DNA from: Adiantum capillus-veneris
Taxonomy: Eukaryota > Streptophyta > Polypodiopsida > Polypodiales > Pteridaceae
Direction of reading: 5' to 3'
Assembly: GCA_014529385.2 (NCBI GenBank)
Contig: CM043964.1
Span: forward strand, 137,930,029-137,994,028
Length of the DNA: 64,000 nucleotides
The position numbers and the translations under genes were made by a program. Shown here in pieces: positions 46,646 through 58,441 of the stretch (position 1 is its first letter; each line of letters starts with the position of its first letter). The notes beneath the pieces were generated by a model. It did no database searches and was not told where the DNA came from. It saw only the letters and a list, made by a program, of their open reading frames with translations.

Positions 46646-46667
46646 GTAAATAATCGCGATTATTTAC
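46646..46667. repeat. 22-base perfect palindrome, copy 1
   Basis: GTAAATAATCG followed by its exact reverse complement CGATTATTTAC. Near copies are at 46940-46961 (one mismatch pair) and 47224-47245 (CG to GT at the centre), with a half-size relative at 43207-43223. Confidence 0.95.
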
Positions 46668-46939
46668 AGCTGAGCAAATTTTTCAATTTTTTGCAAAGTT
46701 GGCTTCATATGCTTAAAGTATATACCAAATACATACTCTGAGTGAAATATAGGCTCATTTGGATGCATAGGGTGAAAATGGTACCAGATTTTGGCTTAAG
46801 GTCTCTGAAACAGTAGATATAAAGGAAATTTAAGATGTTGAGCTCCAAATTGGTTCAAACTTGGCTAGTGGGCTTAACACATCATGTACTTTGGATGTAT
46901 GATGGCAAAATATCAAAACTCCCCAATTTTGGCTAGAAA

Positions 46940-46961
46940 GTAAATAATCGCGATTATTAAC
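46940..46961. repeat. 22-base palindrome, copy 2
   Basis: GTAAATAATCG plus CGATTATTAAC, 294 bases from copy 1. The surrounding text is only loosely similar, but each copy is preceded by a 'tttgg...' rich segment. Confidence 0.9.
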
Positions 46962-47223
46962 TTTTCTACTAAAATCAACATTTTTTGGTATAAACTGGTT
47001 CTAGGCATTGTATAGACCCTGTGTATGAGATATAAGGTGATTTGGATCAAGAAATGTTGTCCATAATCCAAAAATTGGCTTGCAAAGACTTCTTTGCATT
47101 TTTTGGTAATTTTCCAAGTTATAGGTGCTCATTTTGGCTCATACTTGATTTTTGGCATGTAATAGGTTTGTACACATGATTGGTGAGGTGATAGGACAAT
47201 TTCCAAGCAAAAATGATGCAAAA

Positions 47224-47245
47224 GTAAATAATCGTTATTATTTAC
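47224..47245. repeat. 22-base palindrome, copy 3
   Basis: GTAAATAATCG followed by TTATTATTTAC, 284 bases from copy 2, followed by 'aacagtg' as at 43221-43228 ('aacagcagtg'). Confidence 0.88.
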
Positions 47246-47249
47246 AACA

Positions 47250-48575
47250 GTGATAAATTATTTGCATAACTTACAACTTTGGACCTAGACATATTCTATA
47301 CACCTAAAACAAGTCCTAAATTGAATTTGGTCAAGTTTGGTCATGTCGGAATCACTTTGTGCTTTGTCAACTCTGAAACCACCATTTTCTGTGACTACAC
47401 TGCCTGTTAGGTTGGTCAGTCAACTTTGAGGCTTTGGACCTGTCCGCAACATAGTTGTGAAGAAACTTGTCCAATTCTGGCTCATTTGGAGTCAGTTTGA
47501 CCCCGTATGTCAAATTTGACACTTTGTAACCTTCGAGCTGTTTTCTTCTTTTCGAGGGCTCTGCTTGATTGATTTCACTAAACCAATCATATACATTGTA
47601 TATGAACCTTGTAGGCAAGCTATCTGTGGAGTCAGATCGGAATTCTAGCATTTGCCAAAAACCTAGCTTTTCTACTGGGACCCCCTCAACCCCTGTCGAA
47701 TGGTCAACTGTTGGTATAGAAAGGTTCTATTATGTTAGGACATGCTATGGTTCAAATCCCATCTGATTTGGTCAAGCTGGCAGGCCGCTATGGTCAGCTT
47801 TTGGTCATAGGTCTTCGTGCACTGCTTGGTTTCTAGGGTTTTTTCTAGGGCTTTAGACTAGCTACCGGCCGTACAAAATGGATCATTGACGAGTAAAGAA
47901 CTTACCCCTCATGTCTGGTGTGGGACGGTGCTGAAAATGGTCAACTGTGGACTCCGAAAAAGACGCACGAAAGAGGTCAAAAGCTCTCTCTACAAAGGCT
48001 GCAAATGGAAATGAGGTGGTTTTAGTTTACCTTGGATATCTATACCCGGACTTCCCAAACCAATTTTACCCAGATTCCCCCATTAGTCCTAGTAGGCCTT
48101 GAAATCTATGTTAGACTCAAAAATTTCCTTGATCGGATTCTTGTAGCTCATTTTGCAAGAATTTTGCAAAAGTAGGTTCTGACCGCCTAATTTAGGCTTC
48201 CCGCTTCCATCTTCTGATTTCATCAAAAAATTTTGTGCTTGTCTGCCTTGTCTTTCTGATCATCATCGTGTCTTTCATTCTTCCATATGAGATTGCCTGC
48301 TATTTATTATTTATTTTAGACCTATTTATTTTAAAAAATCTAAAAAAATAGCAAAATGCTCTAAAAAAGTAAAGTGAAAATCCAATAATTAAGAAAATCC
48401 ATTGAAAAACATAGCTTTGTTGTTTTTTGTTGGATTTTTCTATTTTTAAGTTTCATTATTAACAAGAATGATGAAAAATACCCAAAAAGGACTATTTTTG
48501 ATGATTTTTTGATAGTATATACACTATTTACACTCTTTGAGAAGATATTATCAATGAATTTTTCCTTGATGATGA
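47250..48575. other. Non-coding, AT-rich sequence
   Basis: No gene could be supported. A short minus frame at 47367-47651 (SLPTRFIYNVYDWFSEINQA) has no recognisable family. The region continues the degenerate repeat carrying the palindromes up to about 47300. Confidence 0.45.
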
Positions 48576-48950
48576 TTATAAGGGCATTATTAGGTAATTT
48601 TGCAAAAAATCACACTTAGTACTTAGTGCCTTTCCACCCCTCCTAGATGGCGTACCGGGACAACTGTGTGCATGGGTTGAACAATCATGTCTATGTATAG
48701 CCGTGGTTGGCTCTACCATGCTTTGAAGACCAATGCAATTCAAACCACTATGTTGTGCAAGAGCTGGGTCTTGAGTAATTAACTCAAGGGTTTCTGATAT
48801 CGAGGTTTGCTGTTGATGTCTTCCAAAGAGCAAATCTTGTAACTTATGTGCTCTCTGTTTGATTGTACCATCAGGATGCTTCAGCACACTGATTGCTTGA
48901 GCTGTTGGTAGCACTTTTGTTTGTTGTTGAACTTTTTCTCGCCATTGGTA
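48576..48950 (-). CDS. Hypothetical 112-residue or longer reading frame
   Basis: The frame from 48914, extendable upstream (REKVQQQTKV), encodes TAQAISVLKHPDGTIKQRAH, KLQDLLFGRHQQQTSISETL and LALAQHS-like text ending in a cysteine/histidine-rich tail. Composition is protein-like, but I recognise no domain. It lies just downstream (minus sense) of the truncated Copia at 49.4-51.4 kb and may be flanking or LTR-linked sequence. Confidence that it is a real gene is low. Confidence 0.25.
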   Translation of the reverse strand, partial: YQWREKVQQQTKVLPTAQAISVLKHPDGTIKQRAHKLQDLLFGRHQQQTSISETLELITQDPALAQHSGLNCIGLQSMVEPTTAIHRHDCSTHAHSCPGTPSRRGGKALSTKCDFLQNYLIMPL

Positions 48951-49383
48951 GGTTGGTCTACTTGGTGTTGTATGGCATGGTGGAGTCTTTTGAAACTTTA
49001 CTTGCCATTACTTGATTGGTTTTACAGTATGAAGAGAAGATAAGTGTTCCTTTTTCTTCCAAACCAATTTCATGCTAGGTTTCTTGCTTGGAGATGCTCG
49101 TCTCTGTTTTTTAACCCTTGGAACTGATGGGAAGGAGGTGGGAGCACAACGAAAGAAGAATACCCACGCACACACTCACACACACACCACCATAGCCACA
49201 CACAGGTTGAAGGGGGAGAGCCAACGTACTGTATGCCCCCTTTCTTTCTTCTCTTCTCTTATGCACTAAGGCACAATACACATTGTACTTAGTGTTAGTG
49301 GCTCACACAAGTGTATAGCTGTACACTTAGGGTTAGCGGCAGTTAGTTATGGGCGGTCGGTCACATGGCCATTAAACCTAACA

Positions 49384-51425
49384 TTCTCCCACTTGATGGC
49401 CAATGTGGGAGACTATAAAAATGGAAGAGCACCACTCTTCAGCCAATGCCCATCAACTTACGACAGTGTTGAAACTGATGGCTGGAGAGACTCTTAGTGA
49501 GTGCATCTGCTGTGTTCTCTGATGTAGGAATCTTCACTAAATCAAGGCTCTTGTTTGCGAGGCATTCACGACTGAAGTGATAGCACACATCAATGTGTTT
49601 CGTTCTGGAATGAAACACTGGATTGTTAGCCAAGGCAATAGCACTTTGACTGTCACAATGAAGAACTGGTGTACACTGCTCCAATCCAAGATCTTTCACT
49701 AGGCGAGCAAGCCAAATAGCTTATTTGCATGCTTCACTCAATGCAACATACTCTGCCTCTGTGGTAGAAATGGATGTACAATCTTGAAGAACAGATCTCC
49801 AAGAAATAGTAGAACCAGCAAATGTGTAAATCCAACCTGTTGTTGATTTACGATTATCAACACAGCCTGCATAGTCACTTTCTACAAATCCCTGAATGGA
49901 TGACTCTCTACGAGCATAGCATAACTGTCTATTTGCAGTGCCACTCAAGTATCTGAGAATCTACTTGACAACATCCCAATGCTTTTTACCAGGGTTAGAC
50001 ATAAATTTGCTGACAACTCCCACTGCATGTGCAATGTCAGGTCTTGTAGCCACCATGGCATACATGAGACTACCACAAGCTGAAGCATAAGGAATTTTAG
50101 CCATCACAACTTTTTCCTCAGCAGATTTGGGACAATCGCTCTTGCTAAGTTTCAAATATGCAGGCAATGGAGTATTCAAGGCCTTGCCCTTCTGCATGTT
50201 GAAACAATCAAGAACCTTGTGCACATACTCTTTTTGAGAAAGGTACAACAACCTCTTCTTACGATTACGAGTAATGCGCATACCCAAAATGTGATTGGCT
50301 TCACCCAAATTTTTCATGTCGAATTGACTTTTCAGGTTGGTTTTCAAGTCAGCAATGTCCTTCTTAGAATGACCAGCAATAAGCATGTCATCTACATAAA
50401 GGATAAGCATAATAAGCTGTCCATTTGGTTGTCTTTTCATGTAAATGCATGGATCCTCATTACTGCGCTTATAGCCTAGGGAACGCATAAATGCATCAAA
50501 CTTTTGATACCATTGTCTGGACGATTTCTTCAAGCCATAGAGACTTTTCAGAAGCTTACAGACCAAATGTTCCTTGCCCTTGAGCACAAACCCTTCAGGT
50601 TGCTGCATATAAATCTCTTCCTCAAGATCACCATGTAAGAAAGCTGTAATGACATCCATTTGATCAAGCTCCATATTTTTAGTGGCAACCAAAGCAAGCA
50701 ACATTCTTAGTGTCGTCATCTTGACCACTAGAGAAAAGATTTCTTGGAAATCTACACCATATTCTTGCTTGAAACCTTTGGCCACTAAACGAGCTTCGTA
50801 ATTCTCAACATTGGATGCAATCTTCTTCTTGTACACCCATTTACAAGGCAAATCTTTCCTGCCTTTTGGCAATGGAACAAGTTCCCATGTTTTGTTCTTT
50901 GCAATACTGGATAGCTCCCTCTTCATAGCATGTTCCCACTGAACTTTATCATTGGCTAGCATAGCCTGTAGCAAGAAGGCTCACCACTATCTGTCAGCAA
51001 CATAAAGTCCACGCCTGGAACAAACCGTTATGGCGGATGTGAGACTCTTTGAGATCTCCTCGGCTGATCAGAGCTTCTACTAGCCTGTGTAGTAATTGGC
51101 TATGGAGCTATTTGTACAGGAGGTAATACATCGAAAAATGTCACTTTTCGGAATTCAACCTCTTTCGTTGGCTGCCTATGCATCTTGGTCTCATTGAAGA
51201 CAACATCACTGCTATGGATTACTGATCGAATTTTCGGATCCCATAAACCATAGCCAAATTGACCATCTACACCATAGCCAGTAAGATGCATTTCCTGGAC
51301 TTAGGGTCAAGCTTAGCACGCAACTCCTTGGGTACATGTGCATAAGCTTTGCAGTCAAATGTACGGAGTTTTTCAGAAGACAACTTATGTCCTGACCATA
51401 ACTCCAAAGGTACTGTAAGGTCCCC
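49384..51425 (-). mobile_element. 5'-truncated Ty1/Copia element (Copia-C)
   Basis: The minus strand holds the end of integrase, the linker, RT and RNase H, followed by a purine tract (CAAGTGGGAGAA, 49384-49395) and an LTR start TGTTAGG at 49383. Homology begins abruptly near 51425 in the segment LELWSGHKLSSEKLRTFDC, so gag, protease and most of integrase are missing. The far end of the 3' LTR was not located. Confidence 0.85.
49439..50974 (-). pseudogene. Copia-C reverse transcriptase and RNase H
   Basis: RT (50974-49961): NKTWELVPLPKGRKDLPCKW, YEARLVAKGFKQEYGVDFQE, LDQMDVITAFLHGDLEEEIY, KLLKSLYGLKKSSRQWYQKF, catalytic LILYVDDMLIAGHSKKD, then SACGSLMYAMVATRPDIAHA. After a stop near 49960 and a short gap come RNase H pieces GFVESDYAGCVDNRKSTTGW and STTEAEYVALSEACK, then LHCDSQSAIALANNPVFHSR and TKHIDVCYHFSRE. 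Upstream frames (51488-51100) carry KELRAKLDPKSRKCILL and a degraded linker. The sequence style (VPYASA...RPDIAHAVGVV) is typical of Tnt1-like Copia lineages. At least three frame breaks. Confidence 0.9.
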
Positions 51426-52974
51426 AACCCCGCCGACACCAAAAGCGGGATGGTACCATTGACAGGTCTCTAGGCCTACTAAAGTCAAAGTCTTTAAACA
51501 AGAAAAATTCCAGGGAATTCACCCTTACCATTGGCAATGGTTTAAGTTTATAGCCCTAGAAGAGACCCAGTCCTATCTCGCAGCGGAAATGGGACCCTAT
51601 AAAAAAATTTCGGCCCTATATCTTCATCCTTTAGATTAAGGTTTCCTTATCCAACACTTTTTTCTCCCTAGCATATGTGAGGGCACAGCCGTTGGTGGAT
51701 TCTTCGTCCAAGTGAAGAAGTTTCTAAACGTTTTAGTGCACGGGAATGGATAGTTACCTGACTAATCAGGTCCACCCATCCATGATTGACAACCTTAATC
51801 AATCCCCACTTACCACCCCGCACTCACACATGATTCTATTGTTGTTTAATTACTACCACATTCTTTTCACAATTAAAAACAATGATTCCTTTTTAACTTT
51901 CCAAACTCCATTTCCTTAAGACAACCTGTGGAAAACAATATTGAAGACATTCTTTCAAAAAACAAACATCTTTAAACTTAAGACAAGATACTATCATTTT
52001 AAAGTATCACTGACCAGTACTAACTTGTCTCAAGGCCACATATACAGGGGTGAAAAACGGCACCCATTCCTTATTTACATAAACCGGGGTAGAAAAAGTC
52101 TTCACCCAAAGTCCGGGCACCCATACGCCAAAACCAGTTGCCCATACAACCGGGCGGTTCCTCTAGGATAAACTTAAAAGTACTATCCATAAACATAAAC
52201 AAGAACAGGGTAAAGATTCCACAAGTGCCGAGGTAACCGACTCCTCCATGATGGTATCTCCATCATTACTCATTACCTAGAGTAAAAATATTTTCAAAAA
52301 ATCTGAGGTGTCTTGAGACAAGCTGTTTTAAGGATGGTCAAACATTTCTTTCCTAGGTAAATCAGTCATAACCCAATCATTTCTTTCCTAGTTACAATCA
52401 TTGCTCGTGGGTTTCATGGAAGTTACCTTCCATTTACAGCCAGTTGTTTTTCTTCCTAACCTTATGTATGCAATGCTTAACTTAAAATGAACTCTAAAAG
52501 CTATTAATGACATAATAGAAATCCACCTGGGACTACTCATCCATGTGCTGTGGGGCAGGTGCCCGTAGACTCTCCTCTGTCGGCCTATGGCTAGGCCCTG
52601 CTTCATGGTCATTAGTTGCTTTGTTGCGCTTGTTACTAACATCCTCTTCTTCAGTCAAAGGATCCCCCTCTGGTTCTCTTGGGAGCCATTTCGGTAGCCT
52701 TATAAAAAGACTTAATCCATTAGAAGATTAATTGAATAGCCTTTATTTTTCTTGTTTACCCAAAAATAAGGATTTTTGAAATAAATAGGGATCTTTAATA
52801 GTTGATTTGATAGGTTACTCATCCTATAACTTAATTATGCTATAAGTAAAAAAAAAATCCACCCTTCAATAAGGATTTTGGACCTCGGTTATTTATTTGG
52901 CAATTAGATAAATTTATTTCTTAATTTTTTTGTCCATTATATACAAAAATCGGTTACTTTTGACCAAAATACGT
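51426..52974. other. Non-coding sequence between Copia-C and the satellite
   Basis: No coding region was recognised. Short phrases recur ('tttctttcctag' near 52347 and 52378), and the AT content rises steeply from about 52740 toward the satellite. The identity of this DNA is unknown; it could be LTR or element interior. Confidence 0.45.
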
Positions 52975-54920
52975 ACCTAAACTATTTATCTAAGGTTAGG
53001 ATAATTATCATAGATTCCTCAAGGTATATTCCTTCTCTGTTATTGATATCAAAGGTTTTCAATTTAATTTAATATATTTTTCTTTTTATTTTTTCTAAAA
53101 ATTAGTGCAATTTTATTGGGATATATAGTTAAAGTAATTTTCTAATGGTAGCATAGTTACCACTGGCTCCCGAAGGTCTAATAAACCTCTGATAAATATC
53201 TCAATTCAATTTAAATCTATTTGTTAATTTCCCCTATTTAAGTTTTCTAAAAAACAAAGTTTTTTTGTAAAAATAATTAGCTAAATTAATTATCTGAGCT
53301 TCCCCTAATTATCACGGGTTCCTTAACACCTAATGAACCCCTGATAAATATATCACAACATTTTAATTCAATTTACTAATTTCCCTTATTTAAATTACTA
53401 AAAAATCAGTGTATTTCTTCTAAAGTAATTAGCTAGATTAATTATCTGAGATTTTTCTAATTATCATGGTTTTCTGAATACCTAATTAACCACTCATAAA
53501 TATATCACAACATTTGAAATCCATTTACTAATTTCTCCTATTTAAATTGCTCAAAAATAGAGTATTTTTGCTAAAATAATTAGCTAGATTAATTATCTGA
53601 GCTTTTCCTAATTATCATAATTTTTTAAACACCTAATTAACCCCTAATAAATATATCACAATATTTAAACTCCATTTACTAATTTCCTCTATTTAAATCA
53701 CTCAAAAAACAGAGTATTTTTTCTAAAGTAATTAGCTAGATTAATTATCTGATTTTCTCTTAATTATCATGGATTTTTGAATACCTAATTAACCACTAAT
53801 AAATATATCCTAGTATTTGAAATCCATTTATTAATTTTCCCTATTTAAATTGCTCAAAAAACAGAGTATTTTTGCTAAAGTAATTAGCTAGATTAATTAT
53901 CTGAGATCCTCCTAATTATCACAGGTTTTTGAATGCCTAGTTAACCACTATAAATATATCACAACATTTGAAATCCATTTACTAATTTCTCCTATTTAAA
54001 TTGCTAAAAAAACAGAGTATTTTTGCTAAAGTAATTATCTAGATTAATTATGTTAGCTTATCCTAATTATCACAAGTTCTTGAACACCTAATTAACCACT
54101 AATAAATATATCACAACATTTGAAATCCATTTACTAATTTCCCCTATTTAAATTGCTCAAAAAACAGAGTATTTCTGCTAAAGTAATTAGGTAGATTAAT
54201 TATCTGAGATTCTCCTAATTATCATAGGTTGTTGAACACCTAATTAACCCCTGATAAATATATCACAACATTTGAAATCCATTTACTAATTTCCCCTATT
54301 TAAATTACTCAAAAAACAGAGTATTTCTTCTAAAGTAATTAGCTAGATTAATTATCTGAGTTTCTCCTAGTTATCACGGGTTCTTGAACACCTAATTAAC
54401 CACTGATAAATATATCACAGCATTTGAAATACATTTACTAATTTCTCTTATTTAAATTGCTCAAAAAACAGAGTATTTCTGCTAAAGTAATTATCTAAAT
54501 TTCTCCTAGTTATCACTTGTTCTTGATCACCTATTTAACCACTGATATATATATGACAACATTTGAAATCCATTTACTAATTTCCTCTATTTAAATTACT
54601 CAAAAAACAGAGTATTTTTGCTAAAGTAATTAGCTAGATTAATTATCTGAGCTTCTCCTAATTATCACAGGTTCTTGAACACCTAATCAACCACTGATAA
54701 ATATATCACAGCATTTGAAATCCATTTACTAATTTTTTCTATTTAAATTTCTCAAAAAATATAGTATTTGTGCTAAAGTAATTAGCTAGATTAATTATCT
54801 GAGCTTTTTCTAATTATCACGGGTTCTTGAACACCTAATTAACCACTAATAAATATATCACAACATTTGAAATCCACTTACTAATTTCCCCTATTTAAAT
54901 TGCTCAAAAAACAGAGTAAT
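52975..54920. repeat. AT-rich satellite, ~152-bp unit, at least 11 copies
   Basis: The phrase 'attatctgag' or a close variant recurs at 53289, 53441, 53592, 53744, 53896, 54047, 54199, 54351, 54490, 54642 and 54794. Spacings are 151-152 bases except one shortened unit of 139. Each unit also contains 'aacacctaatta', 'aaatatatcaca', 'atccatttactaatttcc' and 'ctcaaaaaacagagtattt'. Units left of about 53170 are strongly degenerate, and the last unit ends near 54920. No coding potential. Confidence 0.95.
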
Positions 54921-55104
54921 TCTACCTAATTAATTAAGAAAATTACTCAAAAAGTTATATAATAATTTTTCTAGATTAATGACTATCTAATGCAACTTTG
55001 ATAATTACTTCAACTTAATTTAATCTTAATTAATATATTTACCATTAATTCATGGTTAATTTGGCTAATTTCAGTCCTAATACAAATCTCAAAATTGTCT
55101 GGTG

Positions 55105-55793
55105 TAAGCAAAACAACACGAAAGACAGAGAGATTGTGTACCAAATGGAACTCCAAAAGATACAGCGGAGGATTGCAGCCAGTGCAATTACTGTAAAGCC
55201 TTTGGACATGTTTGGAATAATTGTGATATCCGAATGCATCATCTCAAAGAGGGCAAGGATTTATCCATGATTGCATATGCAAACATGGAAGCAGTACTAG
55301 TGGGTATTGAGCAGCAACAGCACACAGCCAATACCGGTGGTATAATGGCCGTGGCAGAGAAAGAGGAAGAAATGGCAATGGCGATATCAAAAGGAACTTC
55401 AACTGCTACAACTGTGGCAAATACGAGCATTTTGTAGCACAATGCCCAGAACCAGAGCAATGGCCTGCACCAGAGGCCAGACAGCCAGACCCAGTACCAG
55501 TAAGAGCAGTCACTAGAAGTATTTTGGTCATAGAAGAGTTACCCCACGACCCTCTAGTTCCAGCAAAGATGAATCCTCAGGCCAAACCATGGCACCAACA
55601 AAGAACCACATGGAAAGAAAAGGGTAAGGCCATGGAATTTGATGAATGGAAGGAGCAGCGAGAACTGGCAGCCCAGATCACAGAGAATCTGGAAAAGACA
55701 AAACCAGAGATTCCAGAAATCTCGGAAGCCAGAGGGATCCAACAAATTATAACTGTAGGCAGAAACTCTACTACTGGATCCTCAGAAGGTTGA
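55105..55793 (+). pseudogene. Gag nucleocapsid with two CCHC zinc knuckles
   Basis: The first knuckle CNYCKAFGHVWNNC is encoded at about 55183-55224. The second, CYNCGKYEHFVAQC, is at about 55404-55445 in a different frame, after a basic RG box (NGRGRERGRNGNG). Both fit CX2CX4HX4C. A frameshift therefore lies between about 55230 and 55360. The second frame continues through PDPVPVRAVTRSILVIEEL to a stop at 55791. Role: RNA binding in the particle. Confidence 0.78.
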
Positions 55794-55905
55794 GGATATT
55801 TGGTATTCGACAGAATCGGTCGATTCATCTGACAAGAGCAGTAGCTCTGGCAATGAGCAAGAAGATCTTGAAATCAAGATCTGCCAACGTATAAAAAAGC
55901 TAACC

Positions 55906-57495
55906 ATGGAGTTAGAAGACTTAAGGCAATCTCTACTAGTGGTGGAAAAATTCATCAAGCAAAAGAGACAGGCCGAGGCCATGAACGTCGATAAGTCAGC
56001 GGTTAAGGATGATGAGGTTCCAGTGATCCAACTGGACTATAAGAATAGGAAGCAGTGGGAACCACTAGAAAGTGTCATACTGGATGGGGGGGCTGGTGTG
56101 AACATAATTGGGGAGCACATGAAGGAGCAGACGGCCATCACGAACATCAAACCAGCACCATTCAACGTAAGAATGGCGGACCAGCGCATTGTCCAGCCAA
56201 GTGGGCTAATGGAAAACCTGGCCATCAAGGTAGGATCCGAGAAGTTCAAGACGAGTTTCTTGATCCTTGATGTGCAAGGCGTATACAGTATGCTCCTGGG
56301 ACGGCCATGGCTGAGAAGTGCTGGTGCCATTCAAGATTATGCCAATCAGACACTCACCATCTAGGGCCCTCATAACAAAATTCAGATCAGGACCAATAAC
56401 ACCAGAAAGTGGAAGCTAGGTCTTAGACCAGAAGAGCTCTACAAAAACTATGGGAACGGGAAGATAGAGCGAATGTTGGCATCCCTGAATATTTTTTCGG
56501 TAGCTGAGATAGACCTCAACACAGTGCTACTGGAGAAACAAAAGGCAAAAGACCAGCGCCAACAATTCCCAGAACACTTCGTGGAAAATAGTGAAGGGGT
56601 CAGACTAGTAAGTCTGAATGGACTCTCTGAAGAACATGCCACTGAGAATCCTGCTACTGGTCAAACAAGAAACAATCTACGGGGCACCCAGCAGGCCATG
56701 CAGAGCCTGGAGGACCAGAACAGAACTCTCAGTACTGTGCTAGTTGCCAAAGATAAAACCATTGAAACAAAGGAGCAAGAGTTAGAAAAGACCACCCAGC
56801 ACAAAGAGCTAATCGAACAGGGCATCATGACCAGGTACATGGTACAAAGCTTGCAGGACATCGAGAGTCCTGAAGGTACCATCATCCTAGACATAGCTAA
56901 TGGTGAGGAATGGATCAACAGGGTCAGGAATGACCTGCAAGACAAGGCTGAGACATTCTCTCAGGCCTTTGTCATTGAAGTTCTGGTCTCTCACTTCCAA
57001 GATAATGAAGATGCCGAAGAAGACGAGGATCAGGACGAGGATGACCACCAGACCGAGGGGGCATCAGGCCAAGGGAAGGAATCTGATGATGACCAAGGTG
57101 ACCCCCCCGGTGGGGCGGGTGCAACTGGGGGAGGAGCCCCCACAACACCCCATCCAACCCTTCCGGCTCCCCACATCAGCCCCCTCCTGCAAACAATGAA
57201 GGAAACCGTCACACGCACAAGGAAGCTACGGACACCACTGGAGAGAGCCACAAGACACCCACTACCACAGCACTGGCCACAGACAGCAGACCCACAGCTG
57301 CGGACAAAGGAAAAGAATTGGCCAGTACTGAGAAAGAACCCTCTCTCACCAACCACCCATGGGCCCACAAAGACTTCAAAAGTAGCCAACGCCCGGCCAC
57401 AACACCTCGGAGGGCGCCAGCAAGGAAACCTCCAGACAAAGGCAAAAAGAAGAAGTAACAGATACAGGTACCTCTTCCGGTTCGGGAATATCTGA
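55906..57495 (+). pseudogene. Retropepsin fused to a coiled-coil/acidic/proline-rich tail, one in-frame TAG
   Basis: The frame opens with helical charged text, then VPVIQLDYKNRKQWEPLESV leads into VILDGGAGVNIIGEH (active-site DGGAG), FLILDVQGVYSMLLGRPWL and AGAIQDYANQTLTI, the full retropepsin pattern. A single TAG at 56362 interrupts; the same frame then runs 340 residues: RKWKLGLRPEELYKNYGNGK just after the stop, a coiled coil (TKEQELEKTTQHKELIEQG), an acidic block (NEDAEEDEDQDEDDHQTEG), a G/P-rich segment and a basic tail. In pol genes this position would hold RT; none is seen. The TAG is probably a point mutation of a sense codon, but readthrough is possible. Confidence 0.72.
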
Positions 57496-57976
57496 CTTTG
57501 GTTCTTTGACTTTGGTTCTGCTACTAAAGACTGGGGAAAGTCGAAGCGTGTAAAAAGAGCAACATTTTCCTGCTCAAACACAGCGAGGCTTGGAGGCTGT
57601 GGATCCATCTCCAGAGAGCTGTGAAGGCCTTCTATGTCGAACAAACCAGTTTGGTATCCACAAGCTTCATTTCATGATTATATTCTTGGAGGCATCAGCA
57701 GCACTGGTTTCAAAGAGCCAACAACAATCCAAGATGGCCTTGAAAGGAAGGGATCTTATTGAGCTTCCAAGCGACCAGGTCAGGCAAAACACTTGCCTAC
57801 CTATTACCAGCAATTATAATAGACCAGTACCAGTTCAAGTCGATGAAGCCAGCACCAGTGTCCAGTAGCCGTGCTGGAAGCAGCGTAAGAATTGACCAGT
57901 AGCCAACTGCCCCACCATTGGAAAATTTCAATACTGTATGAAATTCAGAGAAATGGGAGAAGAGATGGAAGGGTGG

Positions 57977-58422
57977 TGCTGGGATTAGCAAGGGTAATAA
58001 TCCCACACAGTGTAATTATCGAGACCGGCCATATAAAAGGGCACCCACTACTTTTGTAAAGGGGTTCTAGAGCCTCTCTAAGTTCCACAATGCGCGAGTA
58101 TTGTGATGCTTTATGAATCTAGATGCGCCTATTGTAAGAGGCAGTATATGCGCTAGTAATTCACTAGCATTCGCCTAAGAGCATCCTAGCTTGCGCTTTG
58201 TAATTCTTTCTGGTCATAAGTCTTTTGGTACGAGTAACCTTGTATACAACTCACTATCTAATGGAATTCTCCAGTTATACCAGTATGTCTCTTCAACGTA
58301 TCTAACCCCAATTCTTGTCTACCGTCTACCGGTACTGATTGTTACTGCCTACTGTTATTGTTCTCTATTGGTACCGATATTGTGATCAGCACCAGTGCTA
58401 TCTCTAGTACTATCTATCATCA
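57977..58422 (+). repeat. Candidate 3' LTR of the plus-strand gag-protease element
   Basis: A purine-rich run (gggagaagagatggaagg, 57955-57972) precedes TGCTGGGATTAGC at 57977. A TATA box (CATATAAAAGGG, 58029-58040) lies about 55 bases in, and CTATCATCA ends at 58422 where Helitron-like coding sequence starts on the other strand. There is no second copy in the window, so this rests on position and signals. Confidence 0.45.
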
Positions 58423-58441
58423 GTTTGATTCTAACTCTCTG

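Larger units (their letters stand above)
55080..58422 (+). mobile_element. Plus-strand gag-protease LTR element without RT, 5' truncated
   Basis: It contains two CCHC zinc knuckles, a retropepsin domain and a coiled-coil/acidic tail, then a candidate 3' LTR (57977-58422). No RT, RNase H or integrase is present. The Gag capsid and 5' LTR are missing; similarity to coding text begins right after the satellite at about 55080. The organisation parallels, but the sequence differs from, the minus-strand element at 23246-37958. Confidence 0.65.

Noticed and set aside
52975-54920. CRISPR-like array
   Set aside because: Units are contiguous 152-bp repeats without distinct spacers, in eukaryotic retroelement-rich DNA.
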